Shown piece by piece: positions 22,272-33,182 of a stretch of 64,000 bases of DNA (positions are counted from its first letter, which is position 1; the number at the start of each line of letters is the position of its first letter). The position numbers and the translations under genes were made by a program. A model generated the notes under the pieces. The model was not told where the DNA came from. It made no database searches and was given only the letters and a program-made list of their open reading frames with translations. This DNA is from Conchocele bisecta (taxonomy: Eukaryota; Mollusca; Bivalvia; Lucinida; Thyasiridae): NCBI GenBank assembly GCA_029237695.1, contig CM055268.1, forward strand, positions 48,812,418 to 48,876,417, read 5' to 3'.

Positions 22272-22492
22272 TGGCTGTGACAGGAGAATGTGGTTTATGG
22301 GATTTGTGACCAGTGTAGCTCCTGATCAAATAGTACACTCCTGTAGCCTGATAATGATGTGGCTTGTTAGAAGCATGATGGAGATTTCATTAATGCAATG
22401 GTGAACAGTGCAGATCCTGTGCGGATATGTGTATCTACACTGGTCGCAAATCCCATAAGCCCCATTTCTCCAGTCACAGACACATATTTGAG
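22272..22492. mobile_element. family C MITE, full copy
   Basis: Left end TGGCTGTGACAGGAGAATG, right end CCCATAAGCCCCATTTCTCC followed by AGTCACAGAC. Internal order GTGTAGCTCCTGATCAAATA, CTTGTTAGAAGCATGATGG, GTGCAGATCC, TCTACACTGGTCGCAAAT. It is the clearest copy of this family in the window. Confidence 0.75.
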
Positions 22493-22960
22493 CAAATTTA
22501 AATTTAAAAATCCTACCGCCAACCTAGAATGATTAACATTTAAGGTATTGCATTCAATCTTTGATTCATAAATTTTCTGTTTAACGTCCACAGTCTATAA
22601 AGTCTATATTTGGTTGGTTTCACATGGTTTCAGTTATCTTCGCAATAAAGGATTTTACTTGAAACATCCAGAATAGACCAAAGACAAACTTTGTAGACTT
22701 TCGAAGGGAAACGAAAATTTACGAATTAATGATGTATTTTTGTGCTATTATCATGATTATAATTGAAATCAATGCCCAATGGTCAAACTTGTAACAAATT
22801 ACATGTGTACAATAAATTTCGACTTCGAAATTTGACTTCGAATGAAATGGTGCAATTGGTTGATATTGGTCATTTGCAGTGCATGATGTGACAAACAACA
22901 TATTGAGGCATCATCTGTAACACAGTGCCTTCAATCATGATTCATACCCAGGCATACAAA
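22493..22960. other. no feature recognised
   Basis: AT-rich non-coding DNA, apart from a short local repeat CGACTTCGAAATTTGACTTCGAA near 22823. Confidence 0.4.
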
Positions 22961-22969
22961 GTATGTCGA

Positions 22970-24020
22970 GGTGTATATAGTTTTTGTATTTTCGTCCATC
23001 CGTAAGATTTGCGTTAAAGGTTTTTGGGTACCCATTATATCTGCAACCGTAAATCGCATTGAGTTGAATCTTCATGTACTTCTTTATCGTCATCCATATT
23101 TTTTATTTACTACTAGCACACCGATGTGGCTTTCCTGCACAAGGTCAAATTACTTAAAGTTTTGAAATATTTGCATCAAACATGTCAAAGTTTTTAAGTA
23201 CACAATGTCTCTGCAACCGCAAGTCGGGTTGACTTGAAACTTCATATATATCTTCTTTATGAAGTTAGAAGATCAATATTGTCTTTCTATAGCCCTGGTG
23301 GGTGCATGTGATGGGTAATTTAACAATCGCGATTCATCCTTACCGGAAATCCGACTGGAGACCTGGTTTGGCCCTCACATACGTCTTTGGCATTTTGTAT
23401 GTGACAGTTGAATCTGGTTATATCTCTTGTGTGAGTATTACGATTATTCGCAATCCTTTTTTAGGGAAAGGGGCCAAGTGACTTTGGTGTGGTATGGACC
23501 TGGCATCAGGTCAGGTTATTCTAATTTCAGGGCTGACTTTTATTTTTCTCGATGAAATTATTATTAGACCATAGCTGTTGATAGGCCGTTAAACACCATT
23601 AAACAAACATTCTATAGCCCACTCATACGGCTTTCATGCACACAGTGAAGGTGAAATTACTTTGAAACTTGCGTTAAATGTTTTGAAATATATGCGTTAA
23701 AGTTTTAAGTAAACAATTTCTCTGCAACCGTAAGTCAGATTGAATTGAAACTTCATATATTTGTCTATCAACAATCAACATCCATATATTTTCATTTATA
23801 GCCCACACATGTGACTTTCATGCCCAAGGTCAAGGTCAAATTGTGTTAAATGTTTTGAAATATTTGCATAAAGTTTTAAGTACACAATTTATCTGCAACC
23901 GTATGTTTTGGATCAACTGGAAAATGTCACGATACTTCTTTATCAACAGCCATTATTTTCATTCTATATTCGCACCCTAAGCGGGCTTTCATGCCAAAGG
24001 TCAAGGCCAAATGACTATTT
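22970..24020 (+). repeat. array of about 200-bp diverged units, split by a SINE
   Basis: Recurrent blocks: TCTGCAACCGTAAGTC, TTGAATTGAAACTTCATAT, CTTTATCA-type, GGCTTTCATGC and AAGGTCAAGGTCAAATT. Units begin near 23038, 23208, 23716 and 23890. A SINE (23296-23609) breaks one unit. A related single unit is at 63240-63500. Confidence 0.65.
23296..23609 (+). mobile_element. family S SINE with 11-bp target duplication
   Basis: TTCTATAGCCC is duplicated exactly at 23285-23295 and 23610-23620. The body includes GGTTTGGCCCTCACATACGT, GGACCTGGCATCAGGTC and ATTTCAGGGCTGA; the tail is GGCCGTTAAACACCATTAAA followed by CAAACA. Variable-length duplication and an A-rich tail are typical of LINE-driven retroposition. 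A tRNA-like head is possible but not clear. Confidence 0.8.
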
Positions 24021-24605
24021 GCTACGGCCGAGGGTATGTGTGAGACCCCGCTCACTTGCTCTAGTCCTTAAAAGCAAGAATAACATATCTTACCATACAT
24101 GTACTGATTTCTTTTTTGATTTTTTTTTTTCGGATACATGTACTGATTTTGTGTCCCGAGCATAACTGGAATTCCTTTTTGTATAGTTATCACAACTCTT
24201 GCCTCACTAATATTCCAGTGTTCTCCTTTTGGTTTTTCACGCATTGATTTTGTATTTTTGTTTTGGCACATGGCGATATTTTCAAATTTGACCTAATATG
24301 GTCCCGATATATATCAAATCGAAGGTATCGTGGGTATTGTCAAAATCGGATGATACATCATACAAGATGGCCGCTGACAGGTCATCCTTTAATTATAGAT
24401 TTCGTCTTCTTCTCATGTACCGTTTGGCCGACGCTGGTCAGACTTCACAGTTTGTGGTGCGTGGGTGAAGCATTTTCATGTTTGTTAAAATGGAGGTTGT
24501 CGCCACTTAATCCAAGATGGCCGTCGTAGAAAATTTGGTAAAATTCTTAAAAAAATCATATCAACCATGTTAATTTTACATTATTATTATTTTTACATCA
24601 AGCTT
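24021..24605. other. no gene; two AAGATGGCCG motifs
   Basis: Non-coding. ACAAGATGGCCGCTG (about 24362) and CCAAGATGGCCGTCG (about 24513) resemble the motif repeated at 55-59 kb. Confidence 0.4.
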
Positions 24606-24955
24606 GAATTGCCACTTTGATATCAAGGGCGATAACATTGACTCTTTAAAATGTTAATGGAAACAACTATTTATTCTCTCTATTTATCTTTTGATGTGCA
24701 ATGATCATATTTTGTAACAAGTCAATACAAATATTTATTCAGGTGACACATTTAGTTGATATAAATAATTTAAAAATGACCTGCCTCATTTACAATCAAA
24801 ATAGCACGATGATACAACCTATCAGTAAACCTAATATTACTAAGTGAATATTTCTGTGTAGCGGGCACTCGTATTTTTGAAAAAAAACTGTTGGAATAGT
24901 TACACAATTATACTTATTTAATATTTAATTCCTATAAAGAACACTTTGTGCCAAA
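24606..24955 (+). mobile_element. family B MITE, diverged, end-truncated
   Basis: TGATATCAAGGGCGATAAC, TTTTGATGTGCAATGATCAT, CAGGTGACACATTTAG and TATAAAGAACACTTTGTGCC follow the family order. It ends in AGATGGGACCCC like the copy at 20497. Confidence 0.65.
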
Positions 24956-26340
24956 CAGATGGGACCCCAATTCAAATCATGATTTGCAACTTTGCTGAAG
25001 GATGTCTGGCACCCAGTCATTAAGTGCAAAGGCACGACACTTGTCTTATCAGCTCATTCACAAACACCACATCATACAAACACTTGTCACATGGATTCAC
25101 CAGTGGTGTACAGTACAAAGTCCAGTGACATGGTGTGTAATTGCATCCCGTAACATTTGGTCAGGTGTGTATATTTTTTTACTTTAACCTACGTTTTCTG
25201 GGGGAAATAACTACCTGTATAATATATGTGAAAATCACTACAATGGAAGAAATTGAATGTATGTTCTCGCACCCCCTTCCAAACTCCATTCACAATTCAC
25301 ACCCCCTCTGCATGAATCTGGATACTCCACTGCAGTGCCAAAGACGCAGAAACAATTTTTGACATACAGCCGTTTGAATGTGTACTTGTGTGTGTGTAAT
25401 ATTTCTCAGACTTTTTCAAGGCAATGATTTCTGTTTCGATGTAATGTATGACCTGTCGTGAATTTCACTCACAAGTTCATATTGGTGCTTGTAGGAGTAT
25501 TTTATATCCAGTATACATTTTCTATGGCTTTCACATTCTGTAAAACCGTCTGGAGTTTCGACAATGAAATGGAGAAATGGCAAAACATTTTCATGTGTCT
25601 GAATGTGGATTATTTCTGGCACTCATATCTTTGGCTTATAACGTCGTTCAAATTGTACTGCGTCAATTTTATCGAATTTAAGATTGCATATTTCATGACT
25701 TTCTTCAAAACGCCAGTTTTAGAAGTTGATGGTTTTAGGATTTTTATATCATGCACTGCAGTGCCGGTGATAAGTCGCTAGGTGGCGTTGCCAAGTCGGA
25801 CTGTTGAACAGTTGTACTGTGCGGACTCACCGAAACAAACCGCCAGTGGACGCGTTACACTAGTTTTGCAATGTAATCTCCCTGGGTAAGTTTATAGATC
25901 GCGGCTCAGTCAGCGTGCGACTAGATGTCGGGTTTTTTTGTTAGGGGAAAGTACTAAAATTGGGAAAATTGGGCCCGCGCAATATTTAAAATTGCGCCAT
26001 GTCAATTAAAGTTGGTGCAGGATGTTGAATGTATATCTTTATAATGGAAAGACAAAGTTTAATGAAACATACGCAGTAATGCTTAACAGGTTGCCAATTA
26101 GTATCCCACGCCGATAGGCAAGAGCTGGTATATCGTTAGTCCATTGTATTGCGTACGTATGTACGTACGCTAGTAACACATTTCATTTTTCAATAACTTG
26201 TGAACTGCTTCCACGATTTTGATATTATTTGACCATAATGTGTGTATGGATGGAGCATGGTTTAGCATATGAGTAGACTCATATGACCCACGTTCGACCG
26301 CCCAAGGTCACGGAGTACATTTTTATTATCAAGGCTGCCA
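24956..26340. other. no gene recognised
   Basis: AT-rich. An open frame at 25458-25781 (plus) is Phe-rich, has no domain and is probably chance. A palindromic CGTACGTATGTACGTACG lies near 26152. Confidence 0.4.
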
Positions 26341-26343
26341 GCG

Positions 26344-26575
26344 AGGAGATTAGCTTCGTTTAATGATGCCAGTGCGAGGGGATTAGCTTCGTTTAATGAT
26401 GCCAGTTCTTGCATTATGGTATAGTTTGCTTTAATCTAACAATTTTCTGGTTTTGACGAAGAATCGGTTACCATGGATGTGAATATAAATCTAAAGAACG
26501 TGAATGTATGGTGTCATACATATCATCGAACCGGTATGTCACTTCTATGGTGTGATACATATCATCGAAATCCGT
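26344..26575 (+). repeat. two small tandem duplications
   Basis: GGGGATTAGCTTCGTTTAATG followed by ATGCCAGT occurs twice in tandem at 26344-26408 (33-bp unit, one or two changes). ATGGTGTCATACATATCATC and its second copy lie at about 26505-26570. Confidence 0.75.
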
Positions 26576-26784
26576 CCGTTTGCTTGGAAAAGTTTCAAGA
26601 AAATTTACTGTAAAAATGACGTCACAGAATACGTCACGTCGGAAAAACAGGTTCGGAAACCACTGATCCCATACCCTGATATCTAGTACTTTACATGCTA
26701 CTTGCAAACATGTAGTTGGCCTCAATAATAATAACATACACTCAAAGCGTTCTTTTATAACATGATCATTCATGTTATAATTGT

Positions 26785-26791
26785 TCTTGTT
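26785..26791. repeat. 7-bp target duplication, right copy (TCTTGTT)
   Basis: Partner of 16471-16477; it marks the other border of the 10.3 kb insertion. Confidence 0.75.
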
Positions 26792-27192
26792 CCATTTTCT
26801 CTACATTTGTCTAACGTTTCATCCTTACCTTGTAACTCTCTAATCTCTTCTGGACTTTTGTTCAGACCTACAATCTCTGGTACTTTCAACTGGGGATATT
26901 CCTTCTGCGCCTTATCGTACTGTCCTCTAGTAACTACAGCCTGTGTTACTGCTTTAAATTCCTGTATATCTACATTCTCACCTATTTCTGGAACTCTACT
27001 TGCTGTTGTCTCTACTGCAGTAGGGACTTTACCCACTATCAAGTCGCAAAGAGGACTATCCATGACCCAAGCCTCCACCGTGCCCTGTAAGTATGGAGTA
27101 TCTATGTGAATTCTAACAACTGGAACCACAATGCTTTGCCCATTTATCATTCTACATTCCACCTTCTTGTCCAACATATGATCGTCGTTCAC
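26785..27192 (-). pseudogene. gypsy protease region, cut by the 10.3 kb insertion
   Basis: Minus-strand frame of about 136 codons. It begins one nucleotide back (-1) from the gag stop and contains VPVVRIHIDTPYLQG and a CDLIVGKV end-of-protease motif, then a linker (PEEIRELQGKDETLDK). The usual DTGA active-site start is not present in this piece. At 26785 the frame enters the insertion and meets a stop nine residues later. The same frame continues as integrase at 16477. The gag/pol offset of -1 is the arrangement expected for ribosomal frameshifting, but no convincing slippery site was identified. Confidence 0.7.
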
Positions 27193-28472
27193 ACATTCAC
27201 TAATCTTCCATTGACCAATCCAGGCTTAATCACTAGACCTCCCATGGTATGGCCACTAGCTATCCCTCCTAAGATACCTCGAGCTAAGATACATGCTCCC
27301 ATTACACCACCTCGACCTCCTCTTCGACTATAGTCCCGATACTGACCTCTGCCTCGCTGTGATCCATTTTCCCATCCACGACCTCTTGATGGCGTTTCGA
27401 AATTATCGAATGACTGGTAATACTCACCTACTTCCTGACCCATGACTGATGCACCCCTGTGTCGTCCTGGACAATCTCGTGCAATGTGACCGTTACGACC
27501 ACAGGCAAAGCATAATATGTCACCCGGTCCATCTGTATTCCGGTTCGTCTGTGATGTCTGACTATCTCTATTTGCACTTACCCTTTGGTTATCATGACCC
27601 CGTGATCCTCTTGACACAACGTTGAAAGCCCCACCTCTGTTATCAGCATATCGGTCCGCCTGTCTCGTCATGTCACCAAAACTTTGTATATCACGTTCTC
27701 TCAGAAAAGTTGCTAAGTCCTTATCACATGTTTGTAGGAACTGATCCCGTAACAAGAAATCCTGTAATTTTTCAAAACTGTTCTCTACTTTACCCAAGTC
27801 TAACCATTTTGTATGGTAGCTCTTCAACCTCTCCCCAAACTGCTCAAAAGTCTCCCCTCTCTCTGGTTTACTTTCTTTTACCTTCTTCCGTAATGCTTCC
27901 TCGGTCACCTCAAACCTTTTCAGTAGGGCTGCTGTTAAACTGTCATAACTTAGAGACTGTTCTGAGGGAAGCCTGGCGTACACCTCAAGTGCCTTACCTT
28001 TTAGTAATGAACTCAGTTGTATTCCCCATATATCTCTGTTCCACTTCTCCAACTCTGCATATTTTCCAAACCGATACAAATAAGCATCGATACTATCTTT
28101 GGTTTCCTCAAAATATGGAAGCTTGGGACCCTTAATTCTGCATTTTTCTATCGATATTTGGTTCCCACCCTCAGGTAATCCCATTTCGGCTTTGGCTAAT
28201 TCTATATCCCTCTTATTGTGTAACTCCTGCATTCTACAGTCATACTGAAACTTTTCCATAGACAACTACAACTCTATCTTTTCTTTTTCTAATACTCGAT
28301 CACGTTCTTCCTTTTCTGCTGTTCTAGATAATTTTTCTGACTCTAGTTTCTCCTTGGCTGATTGCATATGTGCCTCTCTGTCAGCTTTATCCTGTTCTAG
28401 CTTACATAATCTCTCTAACCGTTCTCCGTAACCAGAGGTAAATACCAGACGAGGCGAACCAAGTCCCGACAT
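27189..28472 (-). pseudogene. Ty3/gypsy Gag with SCAN-like region and zinc knuckle, one in-frame stop
   Basis: The likely start is the ATG at 28472-28470 (MSGLGSPRLVFTSGYGERL). The N-terminal 65 residues form a charged coiled coil. A TAG at 28268-28266 interrupts the frame, which then continues without shift through a capsid-like, SCAN-related segment (LPYFEETKDSIDAYLYRFGK and on, about residues 110-270), an Arg/Asn/Gln-rich linker and a CX2CX4HX4C knuckle (CFACGRNGHIARDC), and ends in a Gly/Arg-rich tail at 27189. Total about 427 codons. Gag packages element RNA into particles; this copy is inactive because of the stop and the insertion in pol. Confidence 0.8.
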
Positions 28473-28539
28473 GGGGGTCAGGGAGCATTCTCCCCGCCAC
28501 CACCCCAGGGATTTGTTTAATTCTTGGCATAAAGCAAAT

Positions 28540-28850
28540 AATTGGCAAAATGCCCGCCTCGTCTGCCTCATCATGGTTATGGTACTGGTCACGGAAACAT
28601 CAGTCGTGCTTCTAATAGTGTATGTTCTTATCATTCCTCAAGACTGAGCTGTAAGACCCAGGGCGAGACTGGCCATATATCCCATACATTTGCGCAGTCT
28701 GATCAGATCAGAGTCTGCTCTTGTCACGATTCAGTCGGTGAAACATCAGTCCTGTTTCTAACAAAGTATGTTCTTATCATTCTTCAAGACTGACCTGGAA
28801 GACCCAGAGCAAGACTGGCCATATATCCCATAAGCCCCATTTCTCCACAA
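28540..28850. mobile_element. family C-like remnant with an internal tandem duplication
   Basis: GTTCTTATCATTCCTCAAGA followed by GACCCAGGGCGAGACTGGCC is repeated about 148 bp further on. The end CCCATAAGCCCCATTTCTCC identifies family C. It lies where the gypsy 5' leader or LTR would be expected, so the element is truncated there. Confidence 0.6.
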
Positions 28851-29038
28851 ATAAAACATAACTGTGTTTTCATCTTGGGTTTCACTGTAACTTATCTTAG
28901 ATTATAAATTGTCTGAGACACCACGGCAACCTTTACAGAGATTTCATCATAGTATTAAAACTCAATTACATTTGTTTAAAAATAGCATGCATGTTATTCT
29001 CTTCATTTGTATTTGAAAAGGTTGCGTTAAATTTTGTG

Positions 29039-29190
29039 AATTTCAAAATGGGGGCTAAGATAGATTTTGTAAACGAGTTAAATTAATTTTTTTCCTTCGA
29101 TAAATAATTTCCAAGTTATATCGCCATGGTTTGGTGTAAATGTCGTATACATTTTTCTCCTCATCCTCACCTCTTTTGGCTCATGTTAAG
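29039..29190. mobile_element. internal fragment of a family A element
   Basis: AAAATGGGGGCTAAGATAGA, AATAATTTCCAAGTTATATC and CTCCTCATCCTCACCTCTT match the interior of 8845-9399 (about 9045-9215). Both ends are missing. Confidence 0.55.
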
Positions 29191-29208
29191 TTTAGTAGGT
29201 TGACTTGA

Positions 29209-29390
29209 TTTGGTTTATTGGTATTTAATGGCCTATCAACAGTTAAGGTCATTTAATGCCGGGCCAACAGGTTCGATCCCGCATTTAACCTGCTGCATTG
29301 GGGGGAAATGGATCCCAAAATCAGTACGGAATATTTACATCAAAATAAATATATATTAATCCCTGAAATTCGAACAGTGGAAAACTGTAG
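29209..29390 (-). mobile_element. family S SINE, 5'-truncated
   Basis: GGTATTTAATGGCCTATCAA, CTGCTGCATTGGGGGGAAAT and AATCCCTGAAATTCGAACAG follow the SINE at 33633-33915 in the same orientation. It carries GGTTCGATCCC, which looks like a pol III B box, but on the strand opposite to the SINE tail, so I do not call a promoter. Confidence 0.65.
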
Positions 29391-29519
29391 GACTAGTTCG
29401 ATGTACAAGACTAAAGTTTATGGACGGACAGATGGCGCGACAACATAATATGTCCTGTTTTTCAAACGGGCGTATAAAAAGGAGTACAAAAGAGCTCATC
29501 TGAACTCTAACCACACACA

Positions 29520-30225
29520 ACACAGATCCAGCTCCCTGGTTTGAAGGTCAATCTCACAGCAGAGGTTATTTGACCTTGAACTTGGACAAGGGCAGCACGT
29601 CTGGGTGAGGAATGAAAATATGAATGATGGGTAATATGCACATAAAGTTTGAAGCAAATCGTTCATAAAGTAAAGTAGTTATAGGAGAACGGAAGAACGT
29701 GCACACACCTATTGGACTGAAACTTCAAAGGTATTTGACCTCAACCTTGGGCATTGGGAGAGCATGTGTGGGGTAGGGAATGTAAATATGGCTGTTAATA
29801 AACATGCACATGAAGTTTCAAGTCAATTTGTTACACAGTAAAGCTGTTATAGGAGAATCTACTGGACCCAAATTAAATAAATGATTTGCCCTAGGGCATG
29901 GGGAAAACATGGGGAAAACATGGGTGGGGTGGGGAACCAAACTATGGATGATGATAGTAAACATGCACAGTAAAGAAGTTATAGAGTATGGAGAAACGTG
30001 TACGCATCTACTGGACGCAAATGTCTAGCAATTTGACCATGACCTTGGGCATGGGTGGGGCGGGGAATGAACATATGGTTAATAGACATGCACATGAAGT
30101 TTGAAGCCAATGAGTCATACGGTAACAAAGTCATAGCAGAATGGAAAATGTGATGGATGGACAGACGAACGACTTTTGCATCTCTATATCCCATTTTCGC
30201 TACGCGATGGGATATAACTTTAACA
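29520..30225 (+). repeat. array of about 150-bp diverged units
   Basis: Units share TTTGACCTTGAACTTGG, CATGCACATGAAGTTTGAAG and AAGTTATAGGAGAA; four to five copies, ending in TTTTGCATCTCTATATCCCA and CGCTACGCGATGGGATATAA. A single inverted end of the same kind is at about 40235-40330. Confidence 0.65.
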
Positions 30226-30230
30226 CAGAC

Positions 30231-30938
30231 ACAATGGCGTCATTGTAACCACTACTACAAGCTCTCTGCAAGCAGGCTTGAACATTAACGGTGTGTTTGA
30301 CATACTGGGCCTGAATTAAAGATTATAAACTTTTCTGAGCACATAAGCCTTAATGCATGACGAATCAAAACGTCGTGTACATGTTATATAATCTTACTGT
30401 TGGACACACCTAAAATCAAATTCAGTCAACCAATCAACATGCTTCCTCATGTTTATTCTGAGTTTATTTTGACTTGCTCAGCCAGTTTTACAAAACATGA
30501 TTGAAATAATAATTGACTAATAACAATAAAAATGACATACATCAGTTTATTTCATGTATTAATTCATACTGTGGACAAATTACACAATTATTTGACATTC
30601 CATCTAAATGATGGAAAAATGATTTGACTGTACACGTACATGTATCACTTAACCGAATAAATTTGCAATTCTAAGCTTATTATAATATATGTTTGTTGTG
30701 GAAAGTACTTTTCCATAAACTGAAACCTTAATTTACTGAATCCACCCAGATCAAAACGTAGATTCACTTAAATCCACTCTTCTGTTTTAACCCTGCTAAA
30801 ATGTAAAATTATGTGGCAACATGCACCACCATTATGTTTACATCAGTCACATGAGCAACATACTAAAGACATTTTTGAATTACAAATATTCATGAAAATG
30901 ATGTCAACAAGCCTGTAAAATGTTTGTATTTTCACTGG
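30231..30938. other. no feature recognised
   Basis: AT-rich non-coding DNA. Confidence 0.45.
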
Positions 30939-31160
30939 AGAAATGGGGGCTTATGGTATTTGTGGCCAGTACCTCATGATCTGCTAGCACATTCCTGCAG
31001 CTTGTTTAGGATTTATGCTGTTTATTTGGAGCATGGTGCGTGTTTTTCTGACTAAATGGCGAATAGCACATGTATACTTGATCAGACAAATGTGCATGCT
31101 GGTATGTGCCGACACTGAACACAAATGTCCAAAGCTCCATTTCTCCAACAATATTCACTT
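30939..31160. mobile_element. family C MITE, diverged copy
   Basis: Left end TCACTGGAGAAATGGGGGCT; inside CTCATGATCTGCTAGCACAT; right end CAAAGCTCCATTTCTCCAAC. Order as in the family, but the ends have decayed. Confidence 0.6.
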
Positions 31161-31640
31161 TGAACTGTTAACGGCACTCAATTGATATGCAGTGACCTTT
31201 TCCACTATACTGAATGAAATTTATTTGCAGTACATCGAGACGAACTACATACTGAATAGCTGCAGTGACTTCAAAATGTCATATACATAGAGAATTTGGG
31301 AGCATTCTAAATTCAGCACTAACAATGGGGTTACACTTGGTGCATCTTTTAATCAGTCACAACAATATGTCATGACAGGAACAGCATGTATAAGGAATAT
31401 ATATGCACCTGGACTTTTAAATTCATCAGACAAAAATCAATCAAATTTTGATCTGGACATTTTGACCGTTTCATTCCATTGGTAATTGGTATAACATTAT
31501 TTTGAAATGTTACGTCCGGCTAAGGCCCGCATGAAATTAAATTACTGAATATCATCCCCACCTGCCCCTTAAAAAATAATGTCAGATTAATCTTTTATTT
31601 ATATATATTTGAGGAAAAATCATTAATTGTCGTTTTTCAA
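31161..31640. other. no feature recognised
   Basis: AT-rich non-coding DNA. Confidence 0.45.
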
Positions 31641-31644
31641 AACA

Positions 31645-32450
31645 CTTAAAAACAAGAAAATGTGGCCTGTCGGCACACGAATGCCCCCGGTGACACATTG
31701 GCAGAAACTGTGGCAAAGTTAATTTAACAAAAGTATTCATAAACACAGGTGTGAAGGTCAAAATGTGAAGGTCATATTCAGGACAGCATAGATGTGTGAC
31801 ATTTGTGCACAGGTCTTGTGCAAATTCCGGTAAAATATATAATGTGTGAAAACGTTCAAAGTTGTGAAGGTCAGGGTCATATTAAGGACAGCATGGATGT
31901 GTGACATTTGTGAACAGGTATTGTGCAAATTCCGGGGGGTAAGAATATAGATAATGTGTGAAAACGTTCGAAGTTGTGAAGGTCAGGGTCATATTAAGGA
32001 CAGCATGGATGCGTGGCATTTGTCCACAAGTGTGATGTATTGAAATATTACAGTGATCCATCAAGGGATAAAGAAGTTATGACATAATTGAGAAACTCCT
32101 GTGAACTGTTAAAGGTACATGACCACTCAGTAGGCACAAAATGTTACTTACATCAGAGACATCATCTGACACATTTTCTGGCAAAATAAACATTCATTCA
32201 CCGTTATTCCACATATTGATTGGCATTATTATACATTTTATATTAGCCGTAAATTTATTTAATTCCTATAAAGAACAGTTTGCGCCTACTGCGTGGGCAT
32301 GTACCTTTAATGTGTGAAAAAGTTCAAAGTTGTGAAGGTCAACAGGTCAAGGTCACATTAACGGCAGCATGGATGTGTGGCATTTGTCCGCAAGTATGCT
32401 GTGTTGAAATCTTTAAGTAATTCTTCCAGGAATATAGAAGTTATGATGAA
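31645..32450 (+). repeat. array of about 115-bp units, split by a family B MITE
   Basis: Units contain AACGTTCAAAGTTGTGAAGG, TCAGGGTCATATTAAGGACA and GCATGGATGTGTGACATTTG. Copies lie at about 31735-31845, 31846-31958 and 31959-32110, and after the MITE at 32311-32450. A related start is at 33482 (ACAAGAAAATGCGGTGTCGG). Confidence 0.7.
32111..32310. mobile_element. family B MITE, internally deleted (200 bp)
   Basis: Both termini are present (AAAGGTACATGACCACTCAG and CTGCGTGGGCATGTACCTTT), but the middle 300 bp are lost: TATATTAGCCGTAAATT joins directly to TATTTAATTCC. It lies inside a tandem array. Confidence 0.8.
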
Positions 32451-32760
32451 ACTATACTTCATTCACTGTTATCACTTGTTGCTGTTCAGAATGGTTGTGG
32501 CATTGCTAAATCATGGATGGCAAAGTTACTGTCTTGTAACCAGAATTCCTATGCAGTCAAACAACTTCATAGGCACTGTGTATACTGTGTATGATCAGTT
32601 TCTTCAATACACAGTAAGGAATTCATCTATGGTGCTAGGCTCAATAACTTCAACTTTAACAATTTGACAAGGGCCATGTAAATGACTGGCAATAGGTTTG
32701 GTGGATCCCAGTCTTATTTCGTTCATTGTCTATTTCTGGTATGACGATGTCTTGCTTCAG

Positions 32761-32970
32761 TTGTTGGTTGTGGTACAGGTGGGAAAGTTCTTCGGCTGGA
32801 ACGAATTGGTGCTAAACTTCGAATAACCAGAGTTGCCTTCATCGAGCTCTCCTGTAATAATAACAGAGTATTTGCTATAGAAGAGAAATATCATCAGACT
32901 GCAGTCACAAGTGTTTCCAAAATGTTTCAGAACTGTGTTCCTAGGCATTGTGAATGGGCTGGAGGCCTTT
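32761..32970 (+). other. possible exon after a splice acceptor, unknown
   Basis: After GATGTCTTGCTTCAG| (32746-32760) one frame is open for about 68 codons: VVGCGTGGKVLRLERIGAKL early, then AIEEKYHQTAVTSVSKMF, ending at a TAG near 32968. It has no ATG of its own. The protein composition looks natural but I recognise no family, and no partner exon was found. It may be chance. Confidence 0.22.
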
Positions 32971-33074
32971 AGTTTTGTGAGAAAAAAAACGTATGATATG
33001 CGACATAGTTGGGGAAAATGTGAACAGACCATTGACATGCCTCTCTTTATGATTCCACATGGGCATATAATGTA

Positions 33075-33182
33075 ATAGTTGTAGTTCACATATTGAATTT
33101 TTAATTAAATTAATTTCGAGCGAGCGCTAGCAAGCAAGAAAGTAGTTTATTAAAAATTAAATACATGTATGTGAACTATAAC
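33075..33182. repeat. inverted-repeat MITE-like hairpin
   Basis: Arms ATAGTTGTAGTTCACATATT and its inverse (TGTATGTGAACTATAAC), about 40 bp, AT-rich, around GAGCGAGCGCTAGCAAGC. Confidence 0.65.

Larger units (their letters stand above)
16478..26784. mobile_element. 10.3 kb insertion of unknown class inside the gypsy pol
   Basis: The gypsy frame stops at 16478 and resumes at 26784 with a perfect 7-bp duplication. The ends (TATTTCACGATTTTATTTTT on the left, CATTCATGTTATAATTGT on the right) are not clear inverted repeats, although each lies near a small palindrome (16493-16543; 26757-26780). The interior has no recognisable transposase, reverse transcriptase or capsid gene. It has a CRE-type promoter motif, a candidate exon pair (to 17239; from 21350), poly-C, several S-family SINEs and MITEs. 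It could be one large passenger-carrying element, or an initial insertion enlarged by later events. Confidence 0.6.

Noticed and set aside
25458..25781. 107-codon Phe-rich frame as a membrane protein gene
   Set aside because: Hydrophobicity comes from the T-rich strand; no splice signals and no domain.
16478..26784. Helitron or Maverick as the class of the 10.3 kb insertion
   Set aside because: No TC/CTRR ends or A-T insertion (Helitron), no 6-bp duplication, long inverted ends, or polymerase/integrase genes (Maverick).
27180..27200. Programmed -1 frameshift site between gag and protease
   Set aside because: The -1 offset is real, but no X XXY YYZ heptamer or clear downstream structure was found, so no site is called.
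29268..29280. tRNA or pol III B box (GGTTCGATCCC)
   Set aside because: It lies on the strand opposite to the SINE tail and has no matching A box or cloverleaf at the right distance.
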